DNA of 64,000 nucleotides. Origin: Candidatus Gastranaerophilus phascolarcticola. Its GTDB lineage: Bacteria > Cyanobacteriota > Vampirovibrionia > Gastranaerophilales > Gastranaerophilaceae. Location: assembly GCA_001899335.1 (NCBI GenBank), contig MOYE01000001.1, positions 50,920-114,919 on the forward strand, in the 5' to 3' direction. Position 1 is the stretch's first letter. Each line of letters opens with the position of its first letter. A program made the translations under genes and the position numbers. The notes under the pieces were generated by a model, which was given only the letters and a program-made list of their open reading frames with translations, made no database searches and was not told where the DNA came from. This document shows positions 37,708 to 48,792 of this stretch, piece by piece.

Positions 37708-38184
37708 ATGAAAAAGATAGATAAAACTAATGATTTTCTAAATGAAAATTTGCCATATCAAATTGATTTTACCGCAAATTTTAACAAAGCCTTTAAACGT
37801 AAATTCCACGCGACTTATATGGACGCTCAAACTACAGCTGATGAATTTGCGATACTTGGTATGTTGAATGATGCCCCTGGTATTTCACAGATAAAAATGG
37901 GTAAGTGTCTATTCAAGGGTAAAGCGCATGTTGGTAAAATGCTTAGTGATATGGAATCAAGAGGTTTGCTTGAGAGAGAAATTAAAGATGACGGCAGTTC
38001 TGCAATCAATCGAGTTACGCCTAAAGGACGTAAAATTTTCGAGAATGGGATAAAGACTATTAAAAAGAATATTCATTCAAAGATGAATGTTGAGTTCAGT
38101 GAAGATGAGATAAAGCAATTTATGTCATATCTTAAACGTTATCGTGCAGTATTGAGCAGTATAGTGGATGTTTCGCTTAAATAA
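37708..38184 (+). CDS. MarR-family transcriptional regulator
   Basis: FAILGMLNDAPGISQIKMGKCLFKGKAHVGKMLSDMESRGLLEREIKDDGSSAINRVTPKGRKIF. Confidence 0.9.
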   Translation: MKKIDKTNDFLNENLPYQIDFTANFNKAFKRKFHATYMDAQTTADEFAILGMLNDAPGISQIKMGKCLFKGKAHVGKMLSDMESRGLLEREIKDDGSSAINRVTPKGRKIFENGIKTIKKNIHSKMNVEFSEDEIKQFMSYLKRYRAVLSSIVDVSLK

Positions 38185-38313
38185 TTGTAAAAAGACACAT
38201 GGTTTGATTACTTATGACAGATGGTTTGACTATTTTGGGCAAAATAAATAAAATTTTTCATTTTAATCTTGATATAAAAAACTTCAAATGCATAAATAAT
38301 ATTTAGTGTAATC

Positions 38314-39189
38314 TTACTTCATCATAGGGAGTTGATTTAACATTTTTCTTAATCTTATAGCAGTTCTTGGCATAGGTTCAGCTACCGTTAAACCAACAAT
38401 ATCAAAATTTTTATCAATATCATTTATTACCCTTACAACTTCGGCTATTTTCATTCCGTTCGGGATAACGCCAACTGCTACAATAATTTCAGCAGGATCT
38501 AAAACATCCATATCAAAATGAATTACAACATGTTTTGCACCTGTTTGTTTTAACCATTTAATAACTTCATCACTATTATTTGAAACTTCTTTTGGTGTTA
38601 AATGTTTTATTCCATATTCTTTTTGGCGGTTTTTAATTTGCTTTCTTTCCCAATCTCTTAAACCGACAAATAAAATTTTATCGGCAGGAAGTGCAGCAGG
38701 AAGTGATGAAACGATTTCATTCCAGCCTTTGTTATTTTCTTTTTCCATTATTGCAGTAACAGCCATAGCATGATAGCCATTATATGTTTTATCATCAGGC
38801 AATGTTATATCAGGGTGTGCATCAATCCACACCATTGCAACATCGTTATTATATTTTTTTGCTAAATAAGCAAATGGAACGACACTGACAGAGCACTCGC
38901 CGCCTAAAACAACAACTTTATCAGGATTTTCTTTGTTTAAGATTTTTAGTGCATTTTTTGTCTGCTCTAAAATCGGTTTGTAACCCAAAATTCCATATTC
39001 TTCTGTTCTTTTTAAATCATCAGTTACCGGAATTTTAACAGTTTTATTATTTGTCTCAGGTGCTAAAAAGTTTAATAATTCAGAACCTAAAATGTAACCT
39101 GTTGAAGCCTCATCAGGTGTTAATTCGGGAACAAAACTTCCTATGTTTCCGCCTTGCCATTGCGGATATAATAATCTTATTGTATTCAT
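38314..39189 (-). CDS. arginase/agmatinase-family (ureohydrolase) protein
   Basis: GGECSV, VWIDAHPDI, YNGYHAMAV, HFDMDVLDP metal-binding motifs. Confidence 0.9.
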   Translation of the reverse strand: MNTIRLLYPQWQGGNIGSFVPELTPDEASTGYILGSELLNFLAPETNNKTVKIPVTDDLKRTEEYGILGYKPILEQTKNALKILNKENPDKVVVLGGECSVSVVPFAYLAKKYNNDVAMVWIDAHPDITLPDDKTYNGYHAMAVTAIMEKENNKGWNEIVSSLPAALPADKILFVGLRDWERKQIKNRQKEYGIKHLTPKEVSNNSDEVIKWLKQTGAKHVVIHFDMDVLDPAEIIVAVGVIPNGMKIAEVVRVINDIDKNFDIVGLTVAEPMPRTAIRLRKMLNQLPMMK

Positions 39190-39431
39190 TTTTGTTTCCT
39201 TTGCGTTTGTAGAATTTATACTTAAAAATATCAAAAAAATTGCTAATAGTTTTTTATTATATTATTTAAGAGCCATATTTTTATTTATAAATGATTCTTA
39301 CATAAAAGCTCGTATTCATCGATATTGTGAGATTATTATAACACAAAATTAGAACTCTTTTATTGTGCAAATTGACTTTCGGAATTGTTTATTATTATAT
39401 TTTAAATAACCAAATATTCAGGAGGAAACAG

Positions 39432-39908
39432 ATGTTTAGACCAATGAGAAGATACAAACAACAATTGCCTGATAACGATTGTATTCAAGTCCTAAAAAAT
39501 GAAATGCGTGGTGTTCTTGCAGTTATTGGCGATGATGATTATCCATATACGATTCCTTTAAGTTTTTACTATTCGGAAGATGATAACAAAATTTATTTTC
39601 ATGGTGCAGGTAAAGGACATAAAATTGATGCAATAAAAAAATGCAATAAAGCCTCTTTTTGTGTTCTTAATAATGGTGTTAAAGTTCCTGATAAAATCGG
39701 TTTAGATTTTAAAAGTGTTGTCGTTTTGGGCAGAATAAAAATATTGGAAGATCGAGAGAAAACTATTGATATTTGCAAAAAATTAAGTAAAAAATTTAAT
39801 TACGGAAAAGAATACATAGAAGATGAACTCAGAAAATTTGCAAATGTTGTAACGGTATTAGAATTAACACCTGAACAAATAACAGGAAAACTTGTTAATG
39901 AAAGTTAG
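39432..39908 (+). CDS. pyridoxamine 5'-phosphate oxidase-family protein (nitroimidazole-resistance-like)
   Basis: MRGVLAVIGDDDYPYTIPLSFYYSEDDNKIYFHGAGKGHKIDAI; RBS AGGAGG. Confidence 0.85.
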   Translation: MFRPMRRYKQQLPDNDCIQVLKNEMRGVLAVIGDDDYPYTIPLSFYYSEDDNKIYFHGAGKGHKIDAIKKCNKASFCVLNNGVKVPDKIGLDFKSVVVLGRIKILEDREKTIDICKKLSKKFNYGKEYIEDELRKFANVVTVLELTPEQITGKLVNES

Positions 39909-40114
39909 ATATTAAAATCTTGCATTATTACCTCTTAGAAATCTAATTTCTAAGATTGTTTCATCATCTTCTTTAAATCAGCCTAACATTAAAGTAAATT
40001 AGAGTAAATAAAAAATCCCGGTAAATTAGGATTAATTTCAAAACGGTCATAGCCCGAAATAATAGCACCATCTATCAAAATCAAATTACTCGTACTATAA
40101 AAATAATAATCAAC

Positions 40115-40136
40115 AAAAAAGACCCTTTTAGGGTCA
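40115..40136 (-). terminator. intrinsic terminator downstream of tRNA-His
   Basis: TGACCCTAAAAGGGTCTTTTTT on minus strand. Confidence 0.75.
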
Positions 40137-40145
40137 GTTAAAAAT

Positions 40146-40221
40146 GGGGCGGATGATGGGATTCGAACCCATGTATATCGGAACCACAATCCGAGGCCTT
40201 AACCACTTGGCGACACCCGCC
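40146..40221 (-). tRNA. tRNA-His (GUG), CCA encoded
   Basis: GGCGGGTGTCGCCAAGTGGTTAAGGC CTCGGATTGTGGTTCCGA...GGTTCGAATCCCATCATCCGCCCCA; anticodon GTG; G-1:C73 8-bp acceptor. Confidence 0.95.
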
Positions 40222-40274
40222 ATTTATCTACATCTCAATACTAACATGAAAAAATTTTTTGTCTAGTAGTATTA

Positions 40275-40300
40275 AAAAAGCCTCGTTTAACGAGGCTTTT
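40275..40300. terminator. intrinsic terminator
   Basis: AAAAAGCCTCGTTTAACGAGGCTTTT. Confidence 0.8.
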
Positions 40301-40302
40301 CT

Positions 40303-41052
40303 TTAACTTATTCTTTGAAACATATAACCGATTCCGCGTGCCGTTAAGATTAATTCCGGATTTGCCGGGTCGGATTCCAATTTCGAACGCAATCTTGATA
40401 TATGTACGTCTACCACGCGGGTATCAATTCGATGATCCGCAGGGTATGCCCATACGTGTTGCAAAATTTCGTTTCTTGAGAACGCCTGACCTGAATTGTT
40501 GACAAGCAATTCTAACAAGCTAAATTCCATGCCGGTAAGGCGAATTCTGTCATTCTTTCTATATACTTGGCGTCTTGCTGTATCAATTTTAATATTGCCG
40601 GCAGTAATAACGTTTTTAGTAACTTTTCCTGAAGGCGTTACCATTTCACGGTTGTTTGTACGGCGCAATACAGCTTTTACACGTGCTTCCAATTCTTTAG
40701 GGCTGAAAGGTTTGATTACATAATCATCGGCTCCTAACTCAAGACCTGTAATTCTTTCGGAAACATCTCCAAGTGCTGTTAAGATGATAATAGGTACATC
40801 AGCAGTTCTTCTGATTTCACGAGTTACCCCGTAACCGTCCATTTTTGGCATCATAACATCTAATACTACTAAGTCAGGGTTATATTTATTAAAAGCATTT
40901 ACGGCTGCTTCACCGTCTTCTGCTGTGTATACATCATAACCTGCCATTTTTAAGCGAGTTTCCAAGATACGTCTGATACTTGCTTCGTCATCTGCCAATA
41001 AAATTCTAGGACGATCTTCATTCTCTATTGTCATCTCAGCATTTTCTGTCAT
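40303..41052 (-). CDS. rpaB: OmpR-family response regulator, RpaB/Ycf27-like
   Basis: ILLADDEASIRRILETRLKMAGYDVYTAEDGEAA, VVLDVMMPKMDGYGV, winged helix VWAYPADHRIDTRVVDVHISRLRSKLESDPANPELILTARGIGYMF. Confidence 0.88.
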   Translation of the reverse strand: MTENAEMTIENEDRPRILLADDEASIRRILETRLKMAGYDVYTAEDGEAAVNAFNKYNPDLVVLDVMMPKMDGYGVTREIRRTADVPIIILTALGDVSERITGLELGADDYVIKPFSPKELEARVKAVLRRTNNREMVTPSGKVTKNVITAGNIKIDTARRQVYRKNDRIRLTGMEFSLLELLVNNSGQAFSRNEILQHVWAYPADHRIDTRVVDVHISRLRSKLESDPANPELILTARGIGYMFQRIS

Positions 41053-41261
41053 TTATCTTTTTCCTTTTCTCTTTTTAAAGTGTAACTCTAGCACTTATTT
41101 GTTAAAAAATGTTTACTTTCTTGAATTTTTTTAAACAATTGTAACCATATATTAACATAAGTTTTAAAAAATTACAAGCACTTTTGATAAAAACTTTTAG
41201 CTTAGTAGGGGAATGTTTTTTATTTTCTTGGATTTTAAACTGAATTTGAGAGGAGATTTTT

Positions 41262-41606
41262 ATGAAAACTTATATTCTTTTGATTTTACTTATTGCGATT
41301 GCAATTCCTATGGCTATAAAGTTTGGTATAGGGCATTCTGATTTGAAAACGGCGTCTAACGTTGGACCGGGACCTTGTATGATTAATAATTTTACAAATG
41401 ATTCTTTGCAGGACAGAATGCTTCCTAAGAATTTGGATAATTTGAAAAAGCCTGATGCTTTTCAACCTAATTTAGATAATCATCCTAAAGACGGAATGGT
41501 AAATATGGATGATTTTCAGGAAGACACTTCAAATCGTGTGGGTCAAAGATGTGAGTTTGGATTGTGTCTGCCGGGTGAGCAACAGCCTGGAAACAGACAA
41601 GATTAG
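41262..41606 (+). CDS. hypothetical exported/anchored small protein
   Basis: N-terminal hydrophobic helix; RBS GAGGAG. Confidence 0.65.
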   Translation: MKTYILLILLIAIAIPMAIKFGIGHSDLKTASNVGPGPCMINNFTNDSLQDRMLPKNLDNLKKPDAFQPNLDNHPKDGMVNMDDFQEDTSNRVGQRCEFGLCLPGEQQPGNRQD

Positions 41607-41736
41607 TAATGCAGCCGGTTGTTATCAAAACGCCGGCCGAATTATTAATTTTTTGTTTATTTTTCTTTCATGCTGCAAAAACAGTGTTATATATTAAGTA
41701 TAAAAGAAATTTGCATGAAATTTGTAAAGGAGATAA

Positions 41737-43578
<1,842 letters not shown>

Positions 43579-43600
43579 TAATATTAAATTTATCCTTTCA

Positions 43601-43632
43601 AGAGTCCGTGAGTATCGCGGGCTCTTTTTTTA
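43601..43632 (+). terminator. intrinsic terminator downstream of dnaK
   Basis: AGAGTCCGTGAGTATCGCGGGCTCTTTTTTT. Confidence 0.75.
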
Positions 43633-43690
43633 TAATTACCCAACAGACTAATAGAAAAATTTTATCATTTTTAATATGATTTTTTTATCT

Positions 43691-43747
43691 GTAAATACAT
43701 TTACTTGTTTGTATGCATATATATTGGTAAATTGGTAGCGTTTACCA
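43691..43747. promoter_or_regulatory. two inverted repeats sharing GTAAA/TTTAC half-sites: GTAAAT-AC-ATTTAC and TGGTAAA-N9-TTTACCA
   Basis: Perfect arms upstream of XRE gene. Confidence 0.5.
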
Positions 43748-43804
43748 TATTTTCCAAAAGCCTTTTGTGTCCTATTTTATATAGTACGAGGTGAAAATTT
43801 TTCT

Positions 43805-44137
43805 ATGACATTTGATGATAAAGTTTTTATTGCAAAAAAAATCCGGGAGGCTAGGAAAGGTCTGAGATATACCCAGGCTAAACTCGCTGAAATCGTTAAT
43901 GTTAACGAGCAGCATATCTCAAGGATTGAAAATGCTACTTATACACCGTCTTTAAGTTTGTTTTTTAGATTGCATAAGGCATTAGGTTTAGATTTATCTG
44001 ATTTTGGAATTAGTGTAGAAGAGGATTTATCCTCTTTAAGGAAAGATGTTTTGCGAATGGTTTATTCTGCAAGCGAAAAGAACCTGAAATATTATAAAGA
44101 TGTTTTGGAATATTTAGATGATAATTTTTTGAAATAG
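43805..44137 (+). CDS. XRE-family HTH regulator
   Basis: REARKGLRYTQAKLAEIVNVNEQHISRIENATYTPSLSLFFRLHKALG. Confidence 0.88.
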   Translation: MTFDDKVFIAKKIREARKGLRYTQAKLAEIVNVNEQHISRIENATYTPSLSLFFRLHKALGLDLSDFGISVEEDLSSLRKDVLRMVYSASEKNLKYYKDVLEYLDDNFLK

Positions 44138-44139
44138 CC

Positions 44140-45171
44140 TTACATTATAAGCGCCCTGATTGCGTTTAGAACCTCGTCAACGCTTGGGGTCAGGGTGCAG
44201 ATATTTTTTTGTTTTTGAGGGCATTTTTTTCTGTGGCAAGGCTGGCATGGGGCAGAGCCTGTAAGTGCGATGTATTTAGAACTTTCGCCAAGCGGTGCGT
44301 AAAGTCCCGGCGGTGTGCAGCAGAAAATTGTGACTATTTTGATTTTTTGAACTGCCCAGGCAAGGTGAGTGCTTCCGCTGTCGAGCGAAATCATTAAATC
44401 GCCGCGGGAGAAAAGTTCCTGTAATTCTTCAAGATTGGTTTTGCCGGTTAAATTAAGGTGTTTGTCGCCGCCTATGTACGAAATAAGCCCTGCATCGGTC
44501 GGCATTCCGGTGAAGACAAGGTTATATTCGTTACCAAGCCTGTCAATAAGTTCTTTCCAATTGTCCTTATCCCAGTGCTTTGGAACCCAAGTGGTCGCAG
44601 GCGCAATTATAATAGTCTTTTTTGCCGGGTCGAGCGGCGATAAAAGCTGATTGATTTTTTCTTTTGCCTGCGTTGAGGTTTCAGGAAGTGTAACACGGAT
44701 TTTGTCTGTGCTAAGTCCCAAATGTTCGGCAAACTTGAGATAACATTTTACAACATGTCGTTTAAACCCGTCACGCGTTGATGGAATTACCTCATTCCCG
44801 CCCAAAATCGCCCCTTCGCGTGCGTTTTTGGCAACAATTCTGCGTTTTGCTCCGCAAAAACGTGTCCAGTAAAGGCTTTTTAATATAAGCTGGGTGTCAA
44901 TAGCAATGTCGAATTTCTCTGCGCGAAGCGTTTTTAGAATGCTAAGATATTCTTTGAAATTCTCAAAAGGCTTGCCTGATTTTTTCCATTTTTCAACAGG
45001 CGCAAGGTAAACTTTATCAACACAAGGATTGCCGTTTACAAGAGAAAATCCTTTTTCCGAAACCAGCCAGTGAACCTCATAGCCGTTGTCTTTCAAACAG
45101 TTAGCAAGAGGAATGTTAAAGATTACATCTCCCATAGCGCTCAAACGTATTAATAAAACTTTCCTAGCCAT
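44140..45171 (-). CDS. glycosyltransferase family 9 (heptosyltransferase-like)
   Basis: VLLIRLSAMGDVIFNIPLANCLKDNGYEVHWLV; SLDSGSTHLAWAV. Confidence 0.9.
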   Translation of the reverse strand: MARKVLLIRLSAMGDVIFNIPLANCLKDNGYEVHWLVSEKGFSLVNGNPCVDKVYLAPVEKWKKSGKPFENFKEYLSILKTLRAEKFDIAIDTQLILKSLYWTRFCGAKRRIVAKNAREGAILGGNEVIPSTRDGFKRHVVKCYLKFAEHLGLSTDKIRVTLPETSTQAKEKINQLLSPLDPAKKTIIIAPATTWVPKHWDKDNWKELIDRLGNEYNLVFTGMPTDAGLISYIGGDKHLNLTGKTNLEELQELFSRGDLMISLDSGSTHLAWAVQKIKIVTIFCCTPPGLYAPLGESSKYIALTGSAPCQPCHRKKCPQKQKNICTLTPSVDEVLNAIRALIM

Positions 45172-45286
45172 AATTTTAGCTTAGCACAAAAAACTTGTAT
45201 TGTATTTAATTTTGTAACAAAATATAGTAGAACTAACAATATTTTTTTTTAGAAGTTTTCGTTATATTGTAAAGTGTGTGGTTTTT

Positions 45287-46030
45287 ATGTCAGTAACTCC
45301 GGTCTCACAATTTAATAGCAATCCTAATAATATGAAACGCAAAATTCTTGCAACGGCGGCGTTGGGCTCTGCGGCAGCATTTGGCGTGATTTGTCATAAA
45401 CAGGGATTTCGGGTTTCAAAATTATCACAAACTCCCGTAAAAGACTGGGCAATTTTTAAAATTAAAGACAAAACTTTGAAAATTGAAGAAAAAGAAGTTC
45501 TCGGCTTGGCTGGCGGTTCTGTAGCCGGCGGTCTTGTCGGAGGCGCACTTTTTGATGATAAAAAGAATTTCAAACCAAAATTACAGGAAGCCTTGAGTCA
45601 GCTGCTAGGTAATGTTGCTGTACCGATTTTCTGTGTTGGGCAAACTTCTAAATTCTATAAAAAACACGAAGAAGATATATTAAAACACGTGCCTACAATT
45701 AAGGGTGAAAATAAAGGGTTTGTGAAATATGCAAACCGGGCTTTGAAAGCTATTCCGCCTGTGGGTTTAACTGCGGTTTCGCTGGGCGTAGGAATAGTTG
45801 CCGGTAATAAAGTTTCTAATTTTATAAACGAAAAGGTTTCGGGTAAAAAAGTTGAGCGCGAAATCCGCGGAACAGACTTTGCACCGCACGTAGATGATTT
45901 ATGCTTGGCAATTACGCTTATGGCGCCGGGAACGCCGGTTGGCGAAGTTATCGCTAAAACAATTCCGTTCTTCCTGACCGTTCCGGGATATCAAACAGGT
46001 ATTGCAGGGACAAACTCCTCACAGGGTTAG
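45287..46030 (+). CDS. hypothetical membrane protein with MSVTPVSQFN N-terminus
   Basis: Intact ORF; Gly/Ala-rich hydrophobic segments. Confidence 0.65.
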   Translation: MSVTPVSQFNSNPNNMKRKILATAALGSAAAFGVICHKQGFRVSKLSQTPVKDWAIFKIKDKTLKIEEKEVLGLAGGSVAGGLVGGALFDDKKNFKPKLQEALSQLLGNVAVPIFCVGQTSKFYKKHEEDILKHVPTIKGENKGFVKYANRALKAIPPVGLTAVSLGVGIVAGNKVSNFINEKVSGKKVEREIRGTDFAPHVDDLCLAITLMAPGTPVGEVIAKTIPFFLTVPGYQTGIAGTNSSQG

Positions 46031-46041
46031 TGTCTTCCCTA

Positions 46042-46069
46042 TTGCCTATTTCTGAAAATCAATTATAAT
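46042..46069 (+). promoter_or_regulatory. promoter TTGCCT-N16-TATAAT, 6 nt before ATG
   Basis: Direct sequence inspection. Confidence 0.6.
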
Positions 46070-46075
46070 TATTAT

Positions 46076-47422
46076 ATGAGCGAGCTTGATTTAAGTCAGT
46101 TGCAATCCCTTAAGAGCAGGGTTCATAATAAGTTAGAGGAAACCTCCCTTTATCAGTTTAAGGGAACTGTTTCTAAACTTTTGGGTTTGACCGTTGAAGT
46201 TAAGCTCCCGGGGTTGAAAATCGGTGATTTATGTTATATTGAGACCAATACCGGCGAACAGAAACCTGCGGAAGTTTCGGCGTTTAAGGGTGAAGTCGCG
46301 CAATTGCTCCTGCTTTTGGACGGAAACGGTATCGGACAGGGAAGTTTGGTGACATCCACAGGGCAGCCGATTACAATTCCTGTCGGGGATTTTCTTCTCG
46401 GACGACTGATTGACCCTATGGGCGAACCTATGGACGGAAAACCAATGGATATTTCCGGCGCAACCTGGCGTTCGATTGAGGGTCCGCCGCCCGGACCGTT
46501 TGAACGTCCGATTATTCAGGAACAGTTCTCAACGGGCGTACGCGCTATTGATTCTTGTCTTACAATGGGTTGCGGACAGCGTTTGGGACTTTTTGCCGGC
46601 TCCGGGGTTGGTAAAAGTACGCTTTTAGGTATGATTGCGAGAAATTCCGATGCTGACGTTAACGTTGTTGCGCTAATCGGAGAACGGGGACGTGAAGTTA
46701 AAGAGTTTATTGAGGATTCTCTCGGCGAAGAGGGTATGAGAAAATCAGTTCTTGTCTGTGCGACAGGCGATAAGCCGCCTTTAATTCGTCAAAAATGTCT
46801 TTTGGCGGCAACGGCTGTTTGTGAATACTTCCGCGATCAGGGTAAAAAAGTTTTCTTGATGACAGATACGGTAACCCGTTGTGCAATGGCGGGACGTGAA
46901 GTAGGACTTTCATTGGGCGAACCGCCTACGATGAAAGGTTATCCGCCGTCAATTTTCTCGTGGCTTCAAAAGGTTCTTGAACGTGCCGGAAATAGCCCAA
47001 AAGGTTCTATTACTGCGCTTTACACCGTCTTGATGGAGGGTGATGATATTAATGACCCGATAGTCGATATTGTTCGTGGTATTGTAGACGGTCACATTTT
47101 CCTTTCGCGTAAAGTTGCGGAAAGCAACCACTATCCTGCGATTGATGTTTTGGGAAGTATTTCGCGTCTTATGAGCGCAATTGCATCGCCTGAACATAAG
47201 GCTGCTGCGGCTAAAATGCGTACGATTATGTCAATGTATCGCGAAAACAAGGATTTGATTGATGTTGGTATGTACCAGCCAGGTACAAACCCTAAACTTG
47301 ATACTGCAATTCAGATGATGCCGCAGATTAATGCGTTTTTGCAACAGCGGACTTCAGACAGTGTAACAATGGAAAACACTATCTCTACGCTCGTCAATAT
47401 GATGAAAAATGTTGAGGTCTAG
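46076..47422 (+). CDS. FliI/SctN-type type III secretion ATPase
   Basis: GLFAGSGVGKSTLLGMIARN Walker A; GERGREVKEFIEDSLG; MYRENKDLIDVGMYQPGTNPKLDTAI. Confidence 0.93.
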   Translation: MSELDLSQLQSLKSRVHNKLEETSLYQFKGTVSKLLGLTVEVKLPGLKIGDLCYIETNTGEQKPAEVSAFKGEVAQLLLLLDGNGIGQGSLVTSTGQPITIPVGDFLLGRLIDPMGEPMDGKPMDISGATWRSIEGPPPGPFERPIIQEQFSTGVRAIDSCLTMGCGQRLGLFAGSGVGKSTLLGMIARNSDADVNVVALIGERGREVKEFIEDSLGEEGMRKSVLVCATGDKPPLIRQKCLLAATAVCEYFRDQGKKVFLMTDTVTRCAMAGREVGLSLGEPPTMKGYPPSIFSWLQKVLERAGNSPKGSITALYTVLMEGDDINDPIVDIVRGIVDGHIFLSRKVAESNHYPAIDVLGSISRLMSAIASPEHKAAAAKMRTIMSMYRENKDLIDVGMYQPGTNPKLDTAIQMMPQINAFLQQRTSDSVTMENTISTLVNMMKNVEV

Positions 47423-48459
47423 AGCATAAAAATTGTGTTCATAAGGGTTGATCCGAAAATTACTACAAATACTGCTATTATTAGCATAAGAAGTGGTTCA
47501 AGCATTTGAAGCGCAGAAACGATGACGGTTTCTAAAGTTTCATCGATTTCGCTGCTGATTTCCTGCAAAGCCTCGTCAAGTCCGCCGGTCTGTTCACCTG
47601 CTTGAAGTTTTGAAATCATTTGCGGCGTGAAAAACCCTGTTCCTGCAAATGAGTCTGCAAGCGAGTGTTTGGCAATGAATGTTGAACATTTGAACAATTT
47701 CTTTTGAATAAATCCATTCGTGAGTGGCTCGCAGGCTAGCAAAATCCCGTGTGTAATCGGCATTCCCGCAGCGTAAGCGATTGCAAGAAGTTTGGAAAAT
47801 GTTGAAAGATTGTAATATCTTATAACCGCACCGATTACGGGGAGTTTCACGCCAAGTTCGGATTTTAAAAGGTATTTAAAAAGGCGCACAGCACTAATGA
47901 TTATCAATACGAATACAAAAACTATAAAAAATATATTACTACTTAGTCCCATTGCAAGGTTTTGCAAAAAATTCATGTTTTCTGTAAGTGCTTCACCCGT
48001 TGCGTTTTGGTATTGGTTTGCAAGTCGCGGCGCGATGAAAAATAACAGCAAAAGGCTGGCGCCAATTAGCATTATGAATAAAATTGCCGGGTAAATACTC
48101 GCTCTTATAAGGGTGTATAGTGTTGTTCTTTGTTTTTTTAAAGAGGAGTGAATATCCTTTAATATTTTGGGAAGTTCGCCTGACTGTGCACCGATTGACA
48201 TTAAGTTACAGTAAACGTTTCCGATTGTGTTTTTAAATTTTAGTATAGCGTCTGCAAAGTTTTCGCCGTTGTCGATTTCTCTAAGTAAAGTTATCGCAAT
48301 CCGTTTTATTTTTGTGCTGTTTGAATACGTTTGCATATTGGACAACGCTGTCGTAAGTGGTATAGAAGAGCCAAGATATGAGTGAAATTCCGAAAAGAAA
48401 TTTATTCTTTCGTTTAGTGAAAGTTTAGGAATATTATACTGAAAATTATCTTTGCCCAT
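47419..48459 (-). CDS. type II secretion/type IV pilus platform protein (GspF/PilC family)
   Basis: Duplicated T2SSF domain: GENFADAILKF..., LQAGEQTGGLDEALQEISSEIDETLE. Confidence 0.9.
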   Translation of the reverse strand: MGKDNFQYNIPKLSLNERINFFSEFHSYLGSSIPLTTALSNMQTYSNSTKIKRIAITLLREIDNGENFADAILKFKNTIGNVYCNLMSIGAQSGELPKILKDIHSSLKKQRTTLYTLIRASIYPAILFIMLIGASLLLLFFIAPRLANQYQNATGEALTENMNFLQNLAMGLSSNIFFIVFVFVLIIISAVRLFKYLLKSELGVKLPVIGAVIRYYNLSTFSKLLAIAYAAGMPITHGILLACEPLTNGFIQKKLFKCSTFIAKHSLADSFAGTGFFTPQMISKLQAGEQTGGLDEALQEISSEIDETLETVIVSALQMLEPLLMLIIAVFVVIFGSTLMNTIFML

Positions 48460-48465
48460 GCGATA

Positions 48466-48494
48466 ATTATAACGCAGTGAGGCGGTTTTCGCAA
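48466..48494 (-). promoter_or_regulatory. promoter TTGCGA-N17-TATAAT, 6 nt before ATG
   Basis: Direct sequence inspection. Confidence 0.65.
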
Positions 48495-48792
48495 TTTGTA
48501 ATGAATTATTTCATCTTTTAAGTGTACTTAGTACAAAATCTTTACAAAAATTAACATGAAAAATGGGGGTATAAACTATAGAAAATGGATATGCTGTTTT
48601 ATTGCCACATTGAATGTTTAGTTAAAAATAATGAAAATAATTAAAAAATACTATCTTTAAATATTTATTTTTAAACAACCCTTTACATTTACTTAATATT
48701 TGGCGTTTTGCTAGCAATTTTTTTCATGTACGGCTTTTATTTAATTATGCTCTTGGTAAAATAGTTTTATAGTTAGTAGTGTAGTAGATTAT

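Noticed and set aside
38221-38300. Possible CRISPR-like repeat at ATGGTTTGA units
   Set aside because: Only two short units and no spacers or cas genes.
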